Positions 43,390 to 53,419 of a stretch of DNA of 64,000 nt are shown here, one piece after another. The notes beneath the pieces were generated by a model, which was given only the letters and a program-made list of their open reading frames with translations, was not told where the DNA came from and did not search any database. Position 1 is the first letter of the stretch, and each line of letters begins with the position of its first letter. A program made the translations under genes and the position numbers. The stretch spans positions 93,243 to 157,242 of the forward strand of contig JAFZBK010000061.1 in NCBI GenBank assembly GCA_017561825.1, given 5' to 3'. The stretch comes from Prevotella sp. Lineage in GTDB: Bacteria; Bacteroidota; Bacteroidia; Bacteroidales; Bacteroidaceae.

Positions 43390-44790
43390 ATGTTCAATCA
43401 AGAAGTGTACAGCAGTCGTCGGACTGAACTCAAGAAACTGGTGAAAAGCGGCATCATCATCCTGTTCGGAAACAATGAGTCGCCATGTAACTATCCCAAC
43501 AACGGGTATTATCCCTTCCGTCAGGATTCCTCTTTCCTGTATTATTTCGGACAAAGGAGAGACGGACTGGTGGGCGTGATCGACATTGACGAAGACATTG
43601 AGATGCTGATTGGCGACGATATCGACATTGAGGATATCGTATGGTACGGCAGTGTTGACAGCGTGAGCGACCTGGCTTCGCAGGTGGGCATCCACCGTAC
43701 AGCTCCCATGAAGGAGTTGCAGGGCATCTGCAACGAGGCCAAGAAAAGCCATCGCACCATTCATTTCCTCCCGCCCTACCGTCACGACAACATGATCCAG
43801 ATCATGGATCTGCTCGGTATTCATCCCAACAAGCAGAAAGAGGCAGCATCAGTGGAACTGATCAAGGCTATTGTCAAGATGCGAGAGCGCAAGTCTGACA
43901 TTGAGATAGCAGAGATCGAGAAGGCTTGCGCCATCGGCTATCAGATGCATACCCATGCCATGCGCCTAACCAAGCCCGGACTAACAGAGAAATATATCGG
44001 CGGTCAGGTGGATGGAATGGCTCATTCCTTAGGAGAGCATGAGAGCTTCGCCACCATCTTCACCCAGCATGGAGAGATCATGCACGGTAATCCCTCGTAT
44101 AACCTGTTGGAAAGCGGACGACTGGCTTTGTGTGATGCAGGCGCAGAGAACCGCGAGGGTTACTGCTCAGACCATACCCGCACCTTCCCTGTTAACGGGA
44201 AGTTCAGTCAGCGACAGCTGGAGATATACAGCATTGTGGAGGCCTGTCATGACTATGCCCTTGAGGTGGCCAAGCCCGGTGTGCGCTGGTATGATGTACA
44301 TATGAATGTCTGTCGATTGATGACCGACCGATTGAAAGAGCTCGGTTTGATGAAGGGTGATACCGAAGAGGCTGTTCAAGCTGGTGCCCATGCGATGTTC
44401 CTGCCACACGGACTGGGACACATGATGGGCATGGATGTGCACGACATGGAAGGATTGGGACAGATCTATGTGGGCTTTGATGAGGAGACACGTCCCAGTA
44501 GTCAGTTCGGCACCAATGCGCTACGCTGCGGGAAACGACTCCAGGAGGGTTTCGTGATGACCGATGAGCCGGGCATCTATTTCATCCCTGCACTGATAGA
44601 CGACTGGCGTTCGCAGGGGTTACACAAGGAGTTCCTCAACTACGAGCTGTTGGAGACGTACAAGGACTTCGGCGGAATCCGCATCGAAGATGATATCCTG
44701 ATCACTAAGGACGGCTGTCGTTTCCTCGGTAAGGAGCGTATCCCATACCATCCCAAGGATGTGGAGGAGTTTATGAGCAATCATCATTAA
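43390..44790 (+). CDS. Xaa-Pro aminopeptidase (M24B, aminopeptidase P)
   Basis: 466 residues. The N-terminal AMP_N domain (1-150, FRQDSSFLYYFGQRRDGLVGVID) is followed by a creatinase-fold M24 domain with the metal ligands in CDAGAENREGYCSDHTRTF (two Asp), LPHGLGHMMGMDVHDMEG (His), VMTDEPGIYFIP (Glu) and IEDDILIT (Glu). It removes N-terminal residues preceding proline; no signal peptide, so it is cytoplasmic. The pepC-like gene follows 16 bp downstream, suggesting co-transcription of two peptidases. Confidence 0.94.
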   Translation: MFNQEVYSSRRTELKKLVKSGIIILFGNNESPCNYPNNGYYPFRQDSSFLYYFGQRRDGLVGVIDIDEDIEMLIGDDIDIEDIVWYGSVDSVSDLASQVGIHRTAPMKELQGICNEAKKSHRTIHFLPPYRHDNMIQIMDLLGIHPNKQKEAASVELIKAIVKMRERKSDIEIAEIEKACAIGYQMHTHAMRLTKPGLTEKYIGGQVDGMAHSLGEHESFATIFTQHGEIMHGNPSYNLLESGRLALCDAGAENREGYCSDHTRTFPVNGKFSQRQLEIYSIVEACHDYALEVAKPGVRWYDVHMNVCRLMTDRLKELGLMKGDTEEAVQAGAHAMFLPHGLGHMMGMDVHDMEGLGQIYVGFDEETRPSSQFGTNALRCGKRLQEGFVMTDEPGIYFIPALIDDWRSQGLHKEFLNYELLETYKDFGGIRIEDDILITKDGCRFLGKERIPYHPKDVEEFMSNHH

Positions 44791-44806
44791 TTCAAAATAA
44801 CTCATT

Positions 44807-46015
44807 ATGAAAAAAATCTTTGCACTCGCGCTGGTTGCGATGATCAGTACCAGCGCCATGGCACAGGAGAAGAAAGAAGAGATCGTTGATCCCAACAAGC
44901 CTGTGTTTACTACGATTAAGGAGATTCCTATTACCAGTATTAAGAACCAGAACAGAAGCGGTACCTGCTGGAACTTCTCTACCCTCTCGTATTTCGAGGC
45001 AGAGATCCTGAAGAAGACAGGTAAGACATACGATCTGTGCGAGTCGTTTGTATGTAACAAGACCTACATGGACCGTGCCATTCAGGTGGTTCGTCTTCAC
45101 GGTGACTGTCAGTTTGCACAAGGTGGTTCCGCCTATGATGTGCTTCATATCCTGAAGCGCGACGGTATCTGTCCTGAGGAGGCCATGCCGGCAGCAGGCA
45201 GTCTGTATGGCGACACCCTGTTCAACTTCAATGAGTTCTTCTCTGTACTGGAGCCTTATGTGGATGCTGTTGCCCGTAACAAGGCCAAGAAGATCAGTAA
45301 CCAGTGGAAGGTGGGCTTCCAGGGAATCCTCGATGCTTACCTCGGCAAGTGTCCCGAGACCTTCACTTATCAGGGAAAGAGCTATACGCCGAAATCATTT
45401 GCTGAGAGTCTGGGTATTAACTTCGACGACTATGTAACCATCACCAGCTATACCCACCATCCGTTCTACACCCAGTTTGCTGTAGAGGTACAGGATAACT
45501 GGCGCAACCCGCTGTCATGGAACCTTCCGATGGACGAGATGATGCGCATCATCGACAACGCCATCGAGCAGGGCTACACCGTAGCATGGGGCGGTGATGT
45601 GTCGGAAGATGGCTTCACCCGTCAAGGACTGGCTTACGCTATCGACAACAAGGCTGCCGAGACCAGTCTGGCAGGTAGTGACATGGCTAAATGGCTGAAG
45701 CTCACCGCTGCCGCCAAGAAGAGTCAGATTGATGCCATGGGCTGCACCGTTCCCGAGATTACACCTACTCAGGAGATGCGCCAGGAGCGTTTCGACAACT
45801 GGGAGCTGACCGACGACCACGGTATGTTGATCTACGGTATTGCCAAGGACCAGAACGGTAGGGAGTACTACTTGGTGAAGAACTCATGGGGCGAGACTGG
45901 TGACTATAAGGGTGTTTGGTACATGACCAAGGCCTTTATCGCCGCTAACACCATGGATTACATGGTGAACAAGAACGCCATTCCCAAGGATATCCGTAAG
46001 AAGCTGGGCATCTAA
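44807..46015 (+). CDS. pepC: C1B family aminopeptidase C (bleomycin-hydrolase type), exported
   Basis: 402 residues. Signal peptide 1-20 (MKKIFALALVAMISTSAMAQ), unlike the cytoplasmic PepC of Firmicutes. The catalytic triad is visible: Cys54 in QNRSGTCWNFSTLSY, His near 338 in DDHGMLIYG and Asn near 359 in LVKNSWGETG. It probably trims peptides in the periplasm. Shorter than PepC of lactic bacteria (about 440). It follows the M24 peptidase gene. A 22-bp repeat array and a strong terminator follow its stop. Confidence 0.92.
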   Translation: MKKIFALALVAMISTSAMAQEKKEEIVDPNKPVFTTIKEIPITSIKNQNRSGTCWNFSTLSYFEAEILKKTGKTYDLCESFVCNKTYMDRAIQVVRLHGDCQFAQGGSAYDVLHILKRDGICPEEAMPAAGSLYGDTLFNFNEFFSVLEPYVDAVARNKAKKISNQWKVGFQGILDAYLGKCPETFTYQGKSYTPKSFAESLGINFDDYVTITSYTHHPFYTQFAVEVQDNWRNPLSWNLPMDEMMRIIDNAIEQGYTVAWGGDVSEDGFTRQGLAYAIDNKAAETSLAGSDMAKWLKLTAAAKKSQIDAMGCTVPEITPTQEMRQERFDNWELTDDHGMLIYGIAKDQNGREYYLVKNSWGETGDYKGVWYMTKAFIAANTMDYMVNKNAIPKDIRKKLGI

Positions 46016-46017
46016 TC

Positions 46018-46083
46018 ACTGAGAACAAAAAGTGTATTTCATAGGGAAACAGAGTGTTTCTCATAGAAAAACAGAGTGTTTCT
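46018..46083. repeat. 22-bp tandem array after pepC
   Basis: Two clear units (46040-46061 and 46062-46083), each CATAG-RRAAACAGAG-TGTTTCT, plus a degenerate first unit from 46018. An inverted copy at 46088-46105 turns the last unit into a terminator hairpin. Confidence 0.7.
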
Positions 46084-46105
46084 GACGCAGAAACACTCTG
46101 TTTTT
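46067..46105. terminator. Bidirectional terminator between pepC and putA
   Basis: Eighteen-base perfect arms from AAAAACAGAGTGTTTCTG and its complement around the loop ACG, with A run before and T run after. It serves both convergent genes. Confidence 0.92.
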
Positions 46106-46111
46106 GCTATA

Positions 46112-49100
46112 CTATTCTACCTCAGGAACCTCGATCTGTGAGCCGTAACGGTGGTACTCGTTGGCTATCGACTGTTCCTTAATATAATGAGTGAGTTCGA
46201 TACGACCGTCCTTGACAGGTGCCGCCAGGGCAATATACTTATCGCAATGAGCAGCTGCCACGAAGACCTCATCAGGTACCTGAGATGTGATCGTACGGAT
46301 ACGTTCATAATCTTTCATGCTGTTGCAGAAAGCTGTAACACTCTCCTTGCGGATAACGCTGTTAAGATGTTCCAGCAAGGGATGATCAGCATCCGCAGAA
46401 ATGGTGAGCGGTGTGCCAACAGTCTTAGCACCTAACTGTACCATCTGCACCTGCTCCAGTGTTTCATCCCCAAACAGACGGAGAACCATACCTCCTTGCA
46501 ACGGCAGATAACGGAACACGTTCTGCTCACCACGGATCTTCGGTTGGATATTTCGCGCATGCTTGAACTCCTTCTCATACCATTCGGCATAGGATTTCTT
46601 GTAATCTGTATTTGTACCTGGTTTATCCGTTACTGACATGAACTGTAAGCAATAGTTCGGACCGCCTGCCTTCAGACCAGGACCGAAAGCGCTGAGCTTC
46701 ATGCCGCCGAAGGGTTGACGGTTAACAATCGCACCAGTGATACCTCTGTTGATGTACAGGTTACCTGCCTGAACATGGTTCTTCCAGTATTTCTGCTCCT
46801 GCTCGTCCAACGACTGTAGTCCACTGGTCAGTCCGTAATCAAGACCATTCACATAATCAACAGCCTGCTCCAGCGTGTCATAGGGTGCTACTGCCAATAG
46901 CGGTGCAAACAGCTCCGTACGGAAAGTGAAAGAACCAGGTTTGACATCAATCTTCACCGTGGGCTTTAAGATATACTTCTTCTCATCAAGGAACGCAGGT
47001 GCTATCAGCCATCTCTCGCCAGGTTCCAACTTAAAGGCCTGCTCCAGCTTCTCGTTATGGTTCGTAATCATCGGTCCTACGATATTGCCCGGATTCCATA
47101 CACTTCCCACCTTGAGTGAGGAAGCACAGTCCTTCAGCTTCTCCATGAACTCAGGATCCTTATAGACAGAACGCTCCACCAGCAGTAATGAGCAGGCCGA
47201 ACACTTCTGTCCTGCATTCCCGAAGGCGGAACGACAAGCATTCATGATGGCATGGTCGCGGTCGCCCTTGGCAGAAAGGATCATCACGTTCTTTCCGCCA
47301 GTCTCGGCTGACAGCGGTTTCCGCGGATTGGCATGGGCGATGGTTTGTGCCGTTTCCGTGCCACCTGTCAGGATGATATGCTTCACCACTGGCGAGCTGG
47401 TGAGTAACGGCGTCGCCTCACGGTTGGTGATAACAACCTGCAATGCTTCCTTCGGCACACCTGCCTCCCAGAAGGCTCTGGCGAAAAGCCAGGCTACAGG
47501 GGCTGCCACGGTGGCAGGTTTCAAGATACAGGTATTCCCGGAAGCCAGGGCTGCTACAACACCTCCGCAAGGAATGGCACACGGGAAGTTCCACGGCGAG
47601 AGCACCAGTATCGTTCCCTTGGCCTTCATCTCGATATCCTCCAGGGCGGCATACTTCTTCATGGTTGTCGTATAGAAACGACAGTAGTCGATAGCCTCCG
47701 ATACCTCCACATCTGCTTCCTCTATCGTCTTACCGGTGATGGCACACATCGAGCCGTTCAGGTCACCACGCATGGCACCCATGATATTGGCGGCCTTGTA
47801 CATGATGCGATGACGCTCCTCAATGGTCGTATTCCGCCAACCGCCTGGATCCTTCTCAGCTATCTCCAGTATCTTCTCCGTCTGTTCCTTATCGGCACGT
47901 GACATCTCACAAACGAGTACATTTCCATCCTGGGAACGGTCGAAATACTGTACATGATCCTCATTATAGACAAGCTCGTCTCCTATTTGCGTAGGTACCA
48001 AGTCACCAGGCTTCCAGTCGCCCCAGGAAGACGTTCCACCAGTCATCTTCCCCTCTGGTCTCCATTTCTTGAAGATCTTCTCCACCCACTCCTGGTTACA
48101 GAAGCGGTCGAAGTCGGTATCGGGCTCATTGATCATCTCATCCTGCGGCTCTTGTCCTACATAAGGCTTGTTACGGTCTTGTGTCCGTGTAGGTGTATGG
48201 TCAAGACTGTCCTTCATGTGATAGGCATCGATAAACTGCTGTTGCAGTTCTTTCCACTCCTTGGTATCAGGACGGAGCGAGAATGAATGGGTGAGGAAGT
48301 TGTCAGGGGCGGTGTTCTCATCCATCCGTCGCACCAGATAACTGATGGCATTAAGGAAATGCTCCTTCTTCACTACAGGGGTATAGAGGATCACATGGTT
48401 ACCCAACTTCTTCTGTGCCCGCCATACATGGTTGGCCATACCTTCGAGCATCTCGAAGCAGAAACAGTCTTTGGGTGTATGGTACTTCTCAGTAAGCAGA
48501 TAGGCATACGAGATGGTGAAGAGGTTATGCGAGGCCATGCCGATATGAAGAACCTTGGCATTCTCTGGTTTCAACCCTCGTTCAATGATATGGAGATAGT
48601 TGGCATCCACCTCGGTCTTGCTACTTCTTACCGGATTCGGCCAACCGCGCATATCGCTCACGATATTCTCCATATCGAGGTTACAGCCTTTCACGATACG
48701 CATCTTGATAGGCGAACCACCTTCTGCAACACGCTGATGGGCAAACTCCAGGAGCTCTGTCTGGAAATCCCAGGCATCAGGCAGATAAGCCTGTACCACG
48801 ATACCTGCCTCGTAGTTCTTGAACTGTGGCAGTGAGAGCACGTCCTTGAAGAGCTTCATCGTGAGGTGCGCATCCTTGTACTCCTCCATATCCAGGTTGA
48901 TGAACTTCGCCCTTGTCACGCCATTGGGATCTGTGTAGGGATTGTCGATGGCGGATTGGTAGAGTGCTGACATCCGACGGATCAGTTCTGGGAAACACTC
49001 CTGATAGTTCAAGGCATGGGTCTGCGCATAGATTCCCGAGATCTTCACGGAGATATAGTTGATATCCGGTTCTTTCAGTGCCTCAAGATATGACTCATAC

Positions 49101-49591
49101 CTCTTGTCGGCTTCGCCATTGCCCAACACGACCTCTCCCAACAGGTTCACGTTCTGTCCGATATCCTCCTGAAAGCGGGTAGCCAGGTGCTTGGTAAGAT
49201 TCGGACGGGCTGCATTGATGATTACCCGACTGGTATCGCGGCGCAGTCGCCACTTGATGATCGGCACGGCAATCCAGTTGAAAAGCGGCAGGTAAGCAAA
49301 CTTCTGGTACATCCAGAACAGGGCATGGTCGATAGGACCGAGGAACTTGGGGATGCCATACTGGTCGATCAGATCCTTTACACGCACCGCCAATTTCTGT
49401 GGGTCGCGTACCTGACTGGTCTCATCCAGCATTCGCACCATGAACTTCTTGTCGTTCGGTGTCGTCACCATCGTTCCATACATGTGCTGTTCGCCCTTTT
49501 CCAACTTGGTCAGTCCGGAATAGCTCTCATCGTAAAGCTTTCTCATCCAAGAGAATACCTCCTCAATAGTAGGTTGATTTTGTCGTTCCAT
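46112..49591 (-). CDS. putA: Bifunctional proline dehydrogenase / glutamate-semialdehyde dehydrogenase
   Basis: 1159 residues. The N-terminal FAD-dependent proline dehydrogenase barrel (about 80-460; KISGIYAQTHALN, FINLDMEEYKDAHLT, GIVVQAYLPDA, RIVKGCNLDMEN) is followed by an NAD aldehyde dehydrogenase (about 540-1040): LSPWNFPCAIPCGGVVAALASGNTCILKPA, the general base in LSAETGGKN and catalytic Cys in GNAGQKCSACSLLL. A further C-terminal part follows. The N-terminal DNA-binding domain of E. coli PutA is missing. The enzyme oxidises proline to glutamate. Monocistronic, with its own promoter and terminator. Confidence 0.95.
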   Translation of the reverse strand: MERQNQPTIEEVFSWMRKLYDESYSGLTKLEKGEQHMYGTMVTTPNDKKFMVRMLDETSQVRDPQKLAVRVKDLIDQYGIPKFLGPIDHALFWMYQKFAYLPLFNWIAVPIIKWRLRRDTSRVIINAARPNLTKHLATRFQEDIGQNVNLLGEVVLGNGEADKRYESYLEALKEPDINYISVKISGIYAQTHALNYQECFPELIRRMSALYQSAIDNPYTDPNGVTRAKFINLDMEEYKDAHLTMKLFKDVLSLPQFKNYEAGIVVQAYLPDAWDFQTELLEFAHQRVAEGGSPIKMRIVKGCNLDMENIVSDMRGWPNPVRSSKTEVDANYLHIIERGLKPENAKVLHIGMASHNLFTISYAYLLTEKYHTPKDCFCFEMLEGMANHVWRAQKKLGNHVILYTPVVKKEHFLNAISYLVRRMDENTAPDNFLTHSFSLRPDTKEWKELQQQFIDAYHMKDSLDHTPTRTQDRNKPYVGQEPQDEMINEPDTDFDRFCNQEWVEKIFKKWRPEGKMTGGTSSWGDWKPGDLVPTQIGDELVYNEDHVQYFDRSQDGNVLVCEMSRADKEQTEKILEIAEKDPGGWRNTTIEERHRIMYKAANIMGAMRGDLNGSMCAITGKTIEEADVEVSEAIDYCRFYTTTMKKYAALEDIEMKAKGTILVLSPWNFPCAIPCGGVVAALASGNTCILKPATVAAPVAWLFARAFWEAGVPKEALQVVITNREATPLLTSSPVVKHIILTGGTETAQTIAHANPRKPLSAETGGKNVMILSAKGDRDHAIMNACRSAFGNAGQKCSACSLLLVERSVYKDPEFMEKLKDCASSLKVGSVWNPGNIVGPMITNHNEKLEQAFKLEPGERWLIAPAFLDEKKYILKPTVKIDVKPGSFTFRTELFAPLLAVAPYDTLEQAVDYVNGLDYGLTSGLQSLDEQEQKYWKNHVQAGNLYINRGITGAIVNRQPFGGMKLSAFGPGLKAGGPNYCLQFMSVTDKPGTNTDYKKSYAEWYEKEFKHARNIQPKIRGEQNVFRYLPLQGGMVLRLFGDETLEQVQMVQLGAKTVGTPLTISADADHPLLEHLNSVIRKESVTAFCNSMKDYERIRTITSQVPDEVFVAAAHCDKYIALAAPVKDGRIELTHYIKEQSIANEYHRYGSQIEVPEVE

Positions 49592-49625
49592 GATATAATT
49601 AGTTCGTTAAACATAGATTCTATGA

Positions 49626-49657
49626 CAAAGATAGGAAAATTATGCTACCCTTGCAAC
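49626..49657 (-). promoter_or_regulatory. Promoter of putA
   Basis: TATCTTTG (49626-49633) on the minus strand, with a weak -33 box GTTG (49654-49657) after 20 bp. Confidence 0.5.
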
Positions 49658-49727
49658 AATTATGCACTTTTTTATCAATAATAGTCAAAAAGTTTGTGAA
49701 AACATGCAATTTCTCATTAAAAATTGC

Positions 49728-49735
49728 TATCTTTG
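49728..49735 (+). promoter_or_regulatory. -7 box of recJ-recQ
   Basis: TATCTTTG 65 bp before the recJ ATG. A small hairpin ATTATG-C-CATAAT (49751-49763) lies in the leader. The -33 box is unclear. Confidence 0.5.
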
Positions 49736-49799
49736 ACCGCGGATTGTTGTATTATGCCATAATCCGTCTACATCGAGAAAGAAAATAAAAATAATATAA

Positions 49800-51524
49800 A
49801 TGCATTTTAAATGGAATTATCAATCACCATCACCAGAAGAAAAGAAAGCAGCTGAAGCGCTGGGAACCAAGATGAGCATCAGTCCTATCTTGGCCCAGAT
49901 ACTCATCAAGCGCGGCATAACCACTGAATCAGCCGCAAAACGATTTTTCCGCCCACAGCTCAACGATCTCATCAACCCATTCCTGATGAAGGATATGGAT
50001 GTAGCCGTAGATCGATTGAACGATGCCATGGGACGCAAAGAACGAATTTTGGTTTATGGTGACTACGATGTAGATGGATGCACCGCAGTAGCATTGGTGT
50101 ATAAGTTTCTGCAGCAATTCTATTCAAATGTTGACTATTATATCCCCGACCGTTATGATGAGGGATATGGTGTCAGCAAGAAAGGAATTGACTTTGCTTA
50201 CGAGACAGGTGTTAAACTGATTATCATCCTCGATTGCGGTATTAAGGCTATCGATGAAATAGCCTATGCCAAGAGTAGGGGTATCGATTTTATTATCTGC
50301 GACCACCACGTGCCCGACGAAGTGATGCCGCCGGCAGTGGCTATCCTGAATCCCAAACGGGAAGATGATTCCTTCCCCTTCAAGCATCTCTGTGGTTGTG
50401 GTGTGGGATTCAAATTCATGCAGGCCTTTGCCAAGAACAACGGCATACCTTTCTCTAATCTGATTCCCCTACTCGACTTCGTGGCGGTGGCCATTGCTGC
50501 TGATATCGTGCCTGTGACTGATGAGAACAGGATCTTAGCCTTCCACGGACTGAAACAGCTGAACCAAAACCCGAGTATCGGACTGAAGGCTATCATCGAT
50601 ATATGCGGTCTTAACGGTCGTGATATCTCCATGAGCGATATCGTGTTCAAGATCGGTCCGCGCATCAATGCCTCTGGACGTATGGAGAATGGTAAGGAAT
50701 CTGTGGATCTGCTGGTGGAGAAGGATTTCGGCATTGCCCTGAAGAAAGCCAAGCATATCAATCAGTATAACGAGCAGCGCAAGGATATCGATAAACAGAT
50801 GACCGAAGAGGCGAACCAGATTGTGGCCCGCATCGAGAGTCAGAAGCGTCATTCCAGCATTGTGCTCTATGACGAGAACTGGAAGAAGGGCGTGATTGGT
50901 ATCGTAGCCTCACGACTCACGGAAATCTATATCCGTCCTACGGTGGTGCTTACAAGGGAAGATGACCTGGCAACAGGCTCCGCCCGAAGCGTTACCGGCT
51001 TTGATGTGTATTCGGCCATCAAGAGCTGTCGTGACCTGTTGGTGAACTTCGGAGGACATACCTATGCTGCAGGACTCACCCTGCGATGGAAGGATGTGCC
51101 CGAGTTCCGTCAGCGGTTCCAGAAATATGTGGAGGAGCATATCCAGCCGGAACAGATCGAGGCCATCCTCGACATTGATGCACAGGTAGATTTCAAGGAC
51201 ATCACCCGTAAGCTGCACAACGACTTGAAGCGCTTCGGACCCTTCGGACCTAACAACCAGAAGCCGTTGTTCTGCACCATTGATGTATATGACTTCGGAA
51301 CAAGTAAGGTGGTTGGACGCGAACAGGAGCATATCAAACTGGAGCTGGTTGACTCCCGCTCGAACAATGTCATGAACGGCATCGCCTTCGGACAGAGCGG
51401 TTCCGCCCGCTATATCAAGAGCAAGCGCAGTTTCGACATTGCCTATACCATCGAAGACAATATCTATAAGCACAACGACGTACAACTGCAGATAGAGGAT
51501 ATCCGACCGGCAGAAGAAGAATGA
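49800..51524 (+). CDS. recJ: Single-stranded-DNA-specific exonuclease RecJ
   Basis: 574 residues, the normal size. It degrades single-stranded DNA 5' to 3' in recombination and mismatch repair. DHH-family motifs: ILVYGDYDVDGCTAVALVY, IILDCGIKAID, FIICDHHVPDE, VAIAADIVPVTDENR. The DHHA1 domain has ARSVTGFDVYSAIKSCRDLLVNFGGHTYAAGLTL, with an OB-like end. The recQ start codon overlaps its stop (ATGA), so the partner enzymes of the RecF-type pathway are translationally coupled. Confidence 0.97.
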   Translation: MHFKWNYQSPSPEEKKAAEALGTKMSISPILAQILIKRGITTESAAKRFFRPQLNDLINPFLMKDMDVAVDRLNDAMGRKERILVYGDYDVDGCTAVALVYKFLQQFYSNVDYYIPDRYDEGYGVSKKGIDFAYETGVKLIIILDCGIKAIDEIAYAKSRGIDFIICDHHVPDEVMPPAVAILNPKREDDSFPFKHLCGCGVGFKFMQAFAKNNGIPFSNLIPLLDFVAVAIAADIVPVTDENRILAFHGLKQLNQNPSIGLKAIIDICGLNGRDISMSDIVFKIGPRINASGRMENGKESVDLLVEKDFGIALKKAKHINQYNEQRKDIDKQMTEEANQIVARIESQKRHSSIVLYDENWKKGVIGIVASRLTEIYIRPTVVLTREDDLATGSARSVTGFDVYSAIKSCRDLLVNFGGHTYAAGLTLRWKDVPEFRQRFQKYVEEHIQPEQIEAILDIDAQVDFKDITRKLHNDLKRFGPFGPNNQKPLFCTIDVYDFGTSKVVGREQEHIKLELVDSRSNNVMNGIAFGQSGSARYIKSKRSFDIAYTIEDNIYKHNDVQLQIEDIRPAEEE

Positions 51525-53419
51525 TTGACTACACATCCATCCTCCGTCATTATTGGGGCTATCCTGACTTCCGCGGTATTCAACGAGAAATCATCGAAAG
51601 CATCGGTGCCGGCAAAGACACGCTGGGACTGATGCCTACAGGTGGTGGCAAATCCATTACCTTCCAAGTGCCGGCCATGGCACAGGATGGTGTGTGTGTT
51701 GTCATCACTCCCCTGATTGCACTGATGAAAGACCAGGTGGCTCACCTGCGAAAGATCGGTATTCTGGCTGCCGCCATCTACGGTAGCATGCGCCATGATG
51801 AGATTCTTGCCACGTTGGAGAACTGCGTCTATGGGGGTGTAAAGATTCTGTATGTCTCGCCCGAACGGTTGGGTTCTGAACTATTCCAGACCAAGCTGAA
51901 ACACATGCGCGTCAGCTTCATCACAGTGGATGAAGCCCATTGTATCAGTCAGTGGGGTTATGATTTCCGTCCTTCGTACCTGAAGATTGCCGATATCAGG
52001 AAGATCAAGCCCGGTGTTCCCATCCTTGCCCTTACTGCCACCGCCACACCGATTGTCATTGATGACATTCAGGAGCGGTTGCAGTTTCGTGAAAAGAACG
52101 TCTTCCGCATGAGTTATGCCAGGAAGAACCTGGCCTATATCGTACGAACCGCCACGGATAAGGAACAGCAGATGCTGCATATCCTGCAATCCGTGCCAGG
52201 AAGTGCCATCGTCTATGTGCATAGCAGAAGGCGCACCAAGGAGATTGCCGACTACCTGCTAAAGGAGGATATCCCTGCCCTGTCATATCATGCAGGGTTA
52301 GACAGTGTGGTGAGAGACGAACGACAGCGGGAATGGCACGACAACCGAGTGCGTGTGATGGTGGCTACCAACGCCTTTGGAATGGGTATCGACAAGCCGG
52401 ATGTGCGGTTAGTGATCCACATGGACTGTCCAGACTCGCTCGAAGCATATTTCCAGGAGGCAGGTCGTGCAGGACGTGACGGACAGAAATCGTATGCCGT
52501 CATGCTCTATAACGACAGCGACGAGCGCAAACTCAAGAAAAGGATCTCTGAGAACTACCCGGAAAAGGATGCTATAAGGAAGGTATATGAACACCTCGCC
52601 TACTTCTACCAAATTGCTGAAGGCAGCGGGGCTGGTGCTTCCTATGAATTCAACATCGACAAGTTCTGTCATACGTTCCGTCACTTCCCCATTCAGGTTG
52701 ATTCCTCCCTGAAGATCCTGATGCGCTCTGGGTATATCGACTATTCGGAAGAAAAGGAGAATAAGGCACGCGTACATTTTATTATTGACAGGAATGATTT
52801 CTACCGACTGGAATCTCTGACACCCAACGAGAACCAAGTGATCACGGCTTTGCTGAGAAACTACGGCGGATTGTTCAGCGACTACGGCTATATTGATGAG
52901 AGTTTTGTGGCGCAGCAGGCTGGCTTGCAGACGCAGCAGCAGGTATATATGATCCTGAAGAACCTGTCTGACAAGCATATTCTGCATTTCATTCCGCAGC
53001 GGAAGACACCAGTCATCACCTATACCCAACGACGAGAGGATCCTGAGCGAGTGATCATTCCGTATGAGGTGTATGAACAGCGGAAGGAGCAGTTTGCCCA
53101 GCGCATTGCCAGTGTCATCAACTATGCCAAGAACCAGAAAGTATGCAGGAGTCGTATGCTACTGGATTACTTCGGTGAAAGCAACTCAGAAGATTGCGGT
53201 CAGTGTGATGTTTGTCTCCATCATCGTAAGGACTACCTTGCCGAAGAGCAAATAGAAAAGGCCAGGAAGAGCATTCTGTCCCTCCTGGCCGATGGTCGTC
53301 AACATTGGATTCACGAACTGAACAAACTCCCCTTATCCTCTGATCTCATTGACACTGCCCTTCAGAACCTTGTGGATGAAGAACAGATCCAACTTGAGGG
53401 GAGCAGAATCCATATTTAG
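51521..53419 (+). CDS. recQ: ATP-dependent DNA helicase RecQ
   Basis: 632 residues, superfamily 2 helicase. Motif I LMPTGGGKSITFQVPA, motif II VDEAHCISQWGYDFRP, motif III LALTATATP, VYVHSRRRTKEIADYL, motif V MVATNAFGMGIDKPDVRLVIH and motif VI QEAGRAGRDG. A RecQ zinc site is seen in CRSRMLLDYFGESNSEDCGQCDVC, but it lies far towards the C-terminus (after about 540), and no clear HRDC domain follows. It is coupled to recJ. Its stop overlaps the convergent ilvC stop by 4 bp. Confidence 0.96.
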   Translation: MIDYTSILRHYWGYPDFRGIQREIIESIGAGKDTLGLMPTGGGKSITFQVPAMAQDGVCVVITPLIALMKDQVAHLRKIGILAAAIYGSMRHDEILATLENCVYGGVKILYVSPERLGSELFQTKLKHMRVSFITVDEAHCISQWGYDFRPSYLKIADIRKIKPGVPILALTATATPIVIDDIQERLQFREKNVFRMSYARKNLAYIVRTATDKEQQMLHILQSVPGSAIVYVHSRRRTKEIADYLLKEDIPALSYHAGLDSVVRDERQREWHDNRVRVMVATNAFGMGIDKPDVRLVIHMDCPDSLEAYFQEAGRAGRDGQKSYAVMLYNDSDERKLKKRISENYPEKDAIRKVYEHLAYFYQIAEGSGAGASYEFNIDKFCHTFRHFPIQVDSSLKILMRSGYIDYSEEKENKARVHFIIDRNDFYRLESLTPNENQVITALLRNYGGLFSDYGYIDESFVAQQAGLQTQQQVYMILKNLSDKHILHFIPQRKTPVITYTQRREDPERVIIPYEVYEQRKEQFAQRIASVINYAKNQKVCRSRMLLDYFGESNSEDCGQCDVCLHHRKDYLAEEQIEKARKSILSLLADGRQHWIHELNKLPLSSDLIDTALQNLVDEEQIQLEGSRIHI

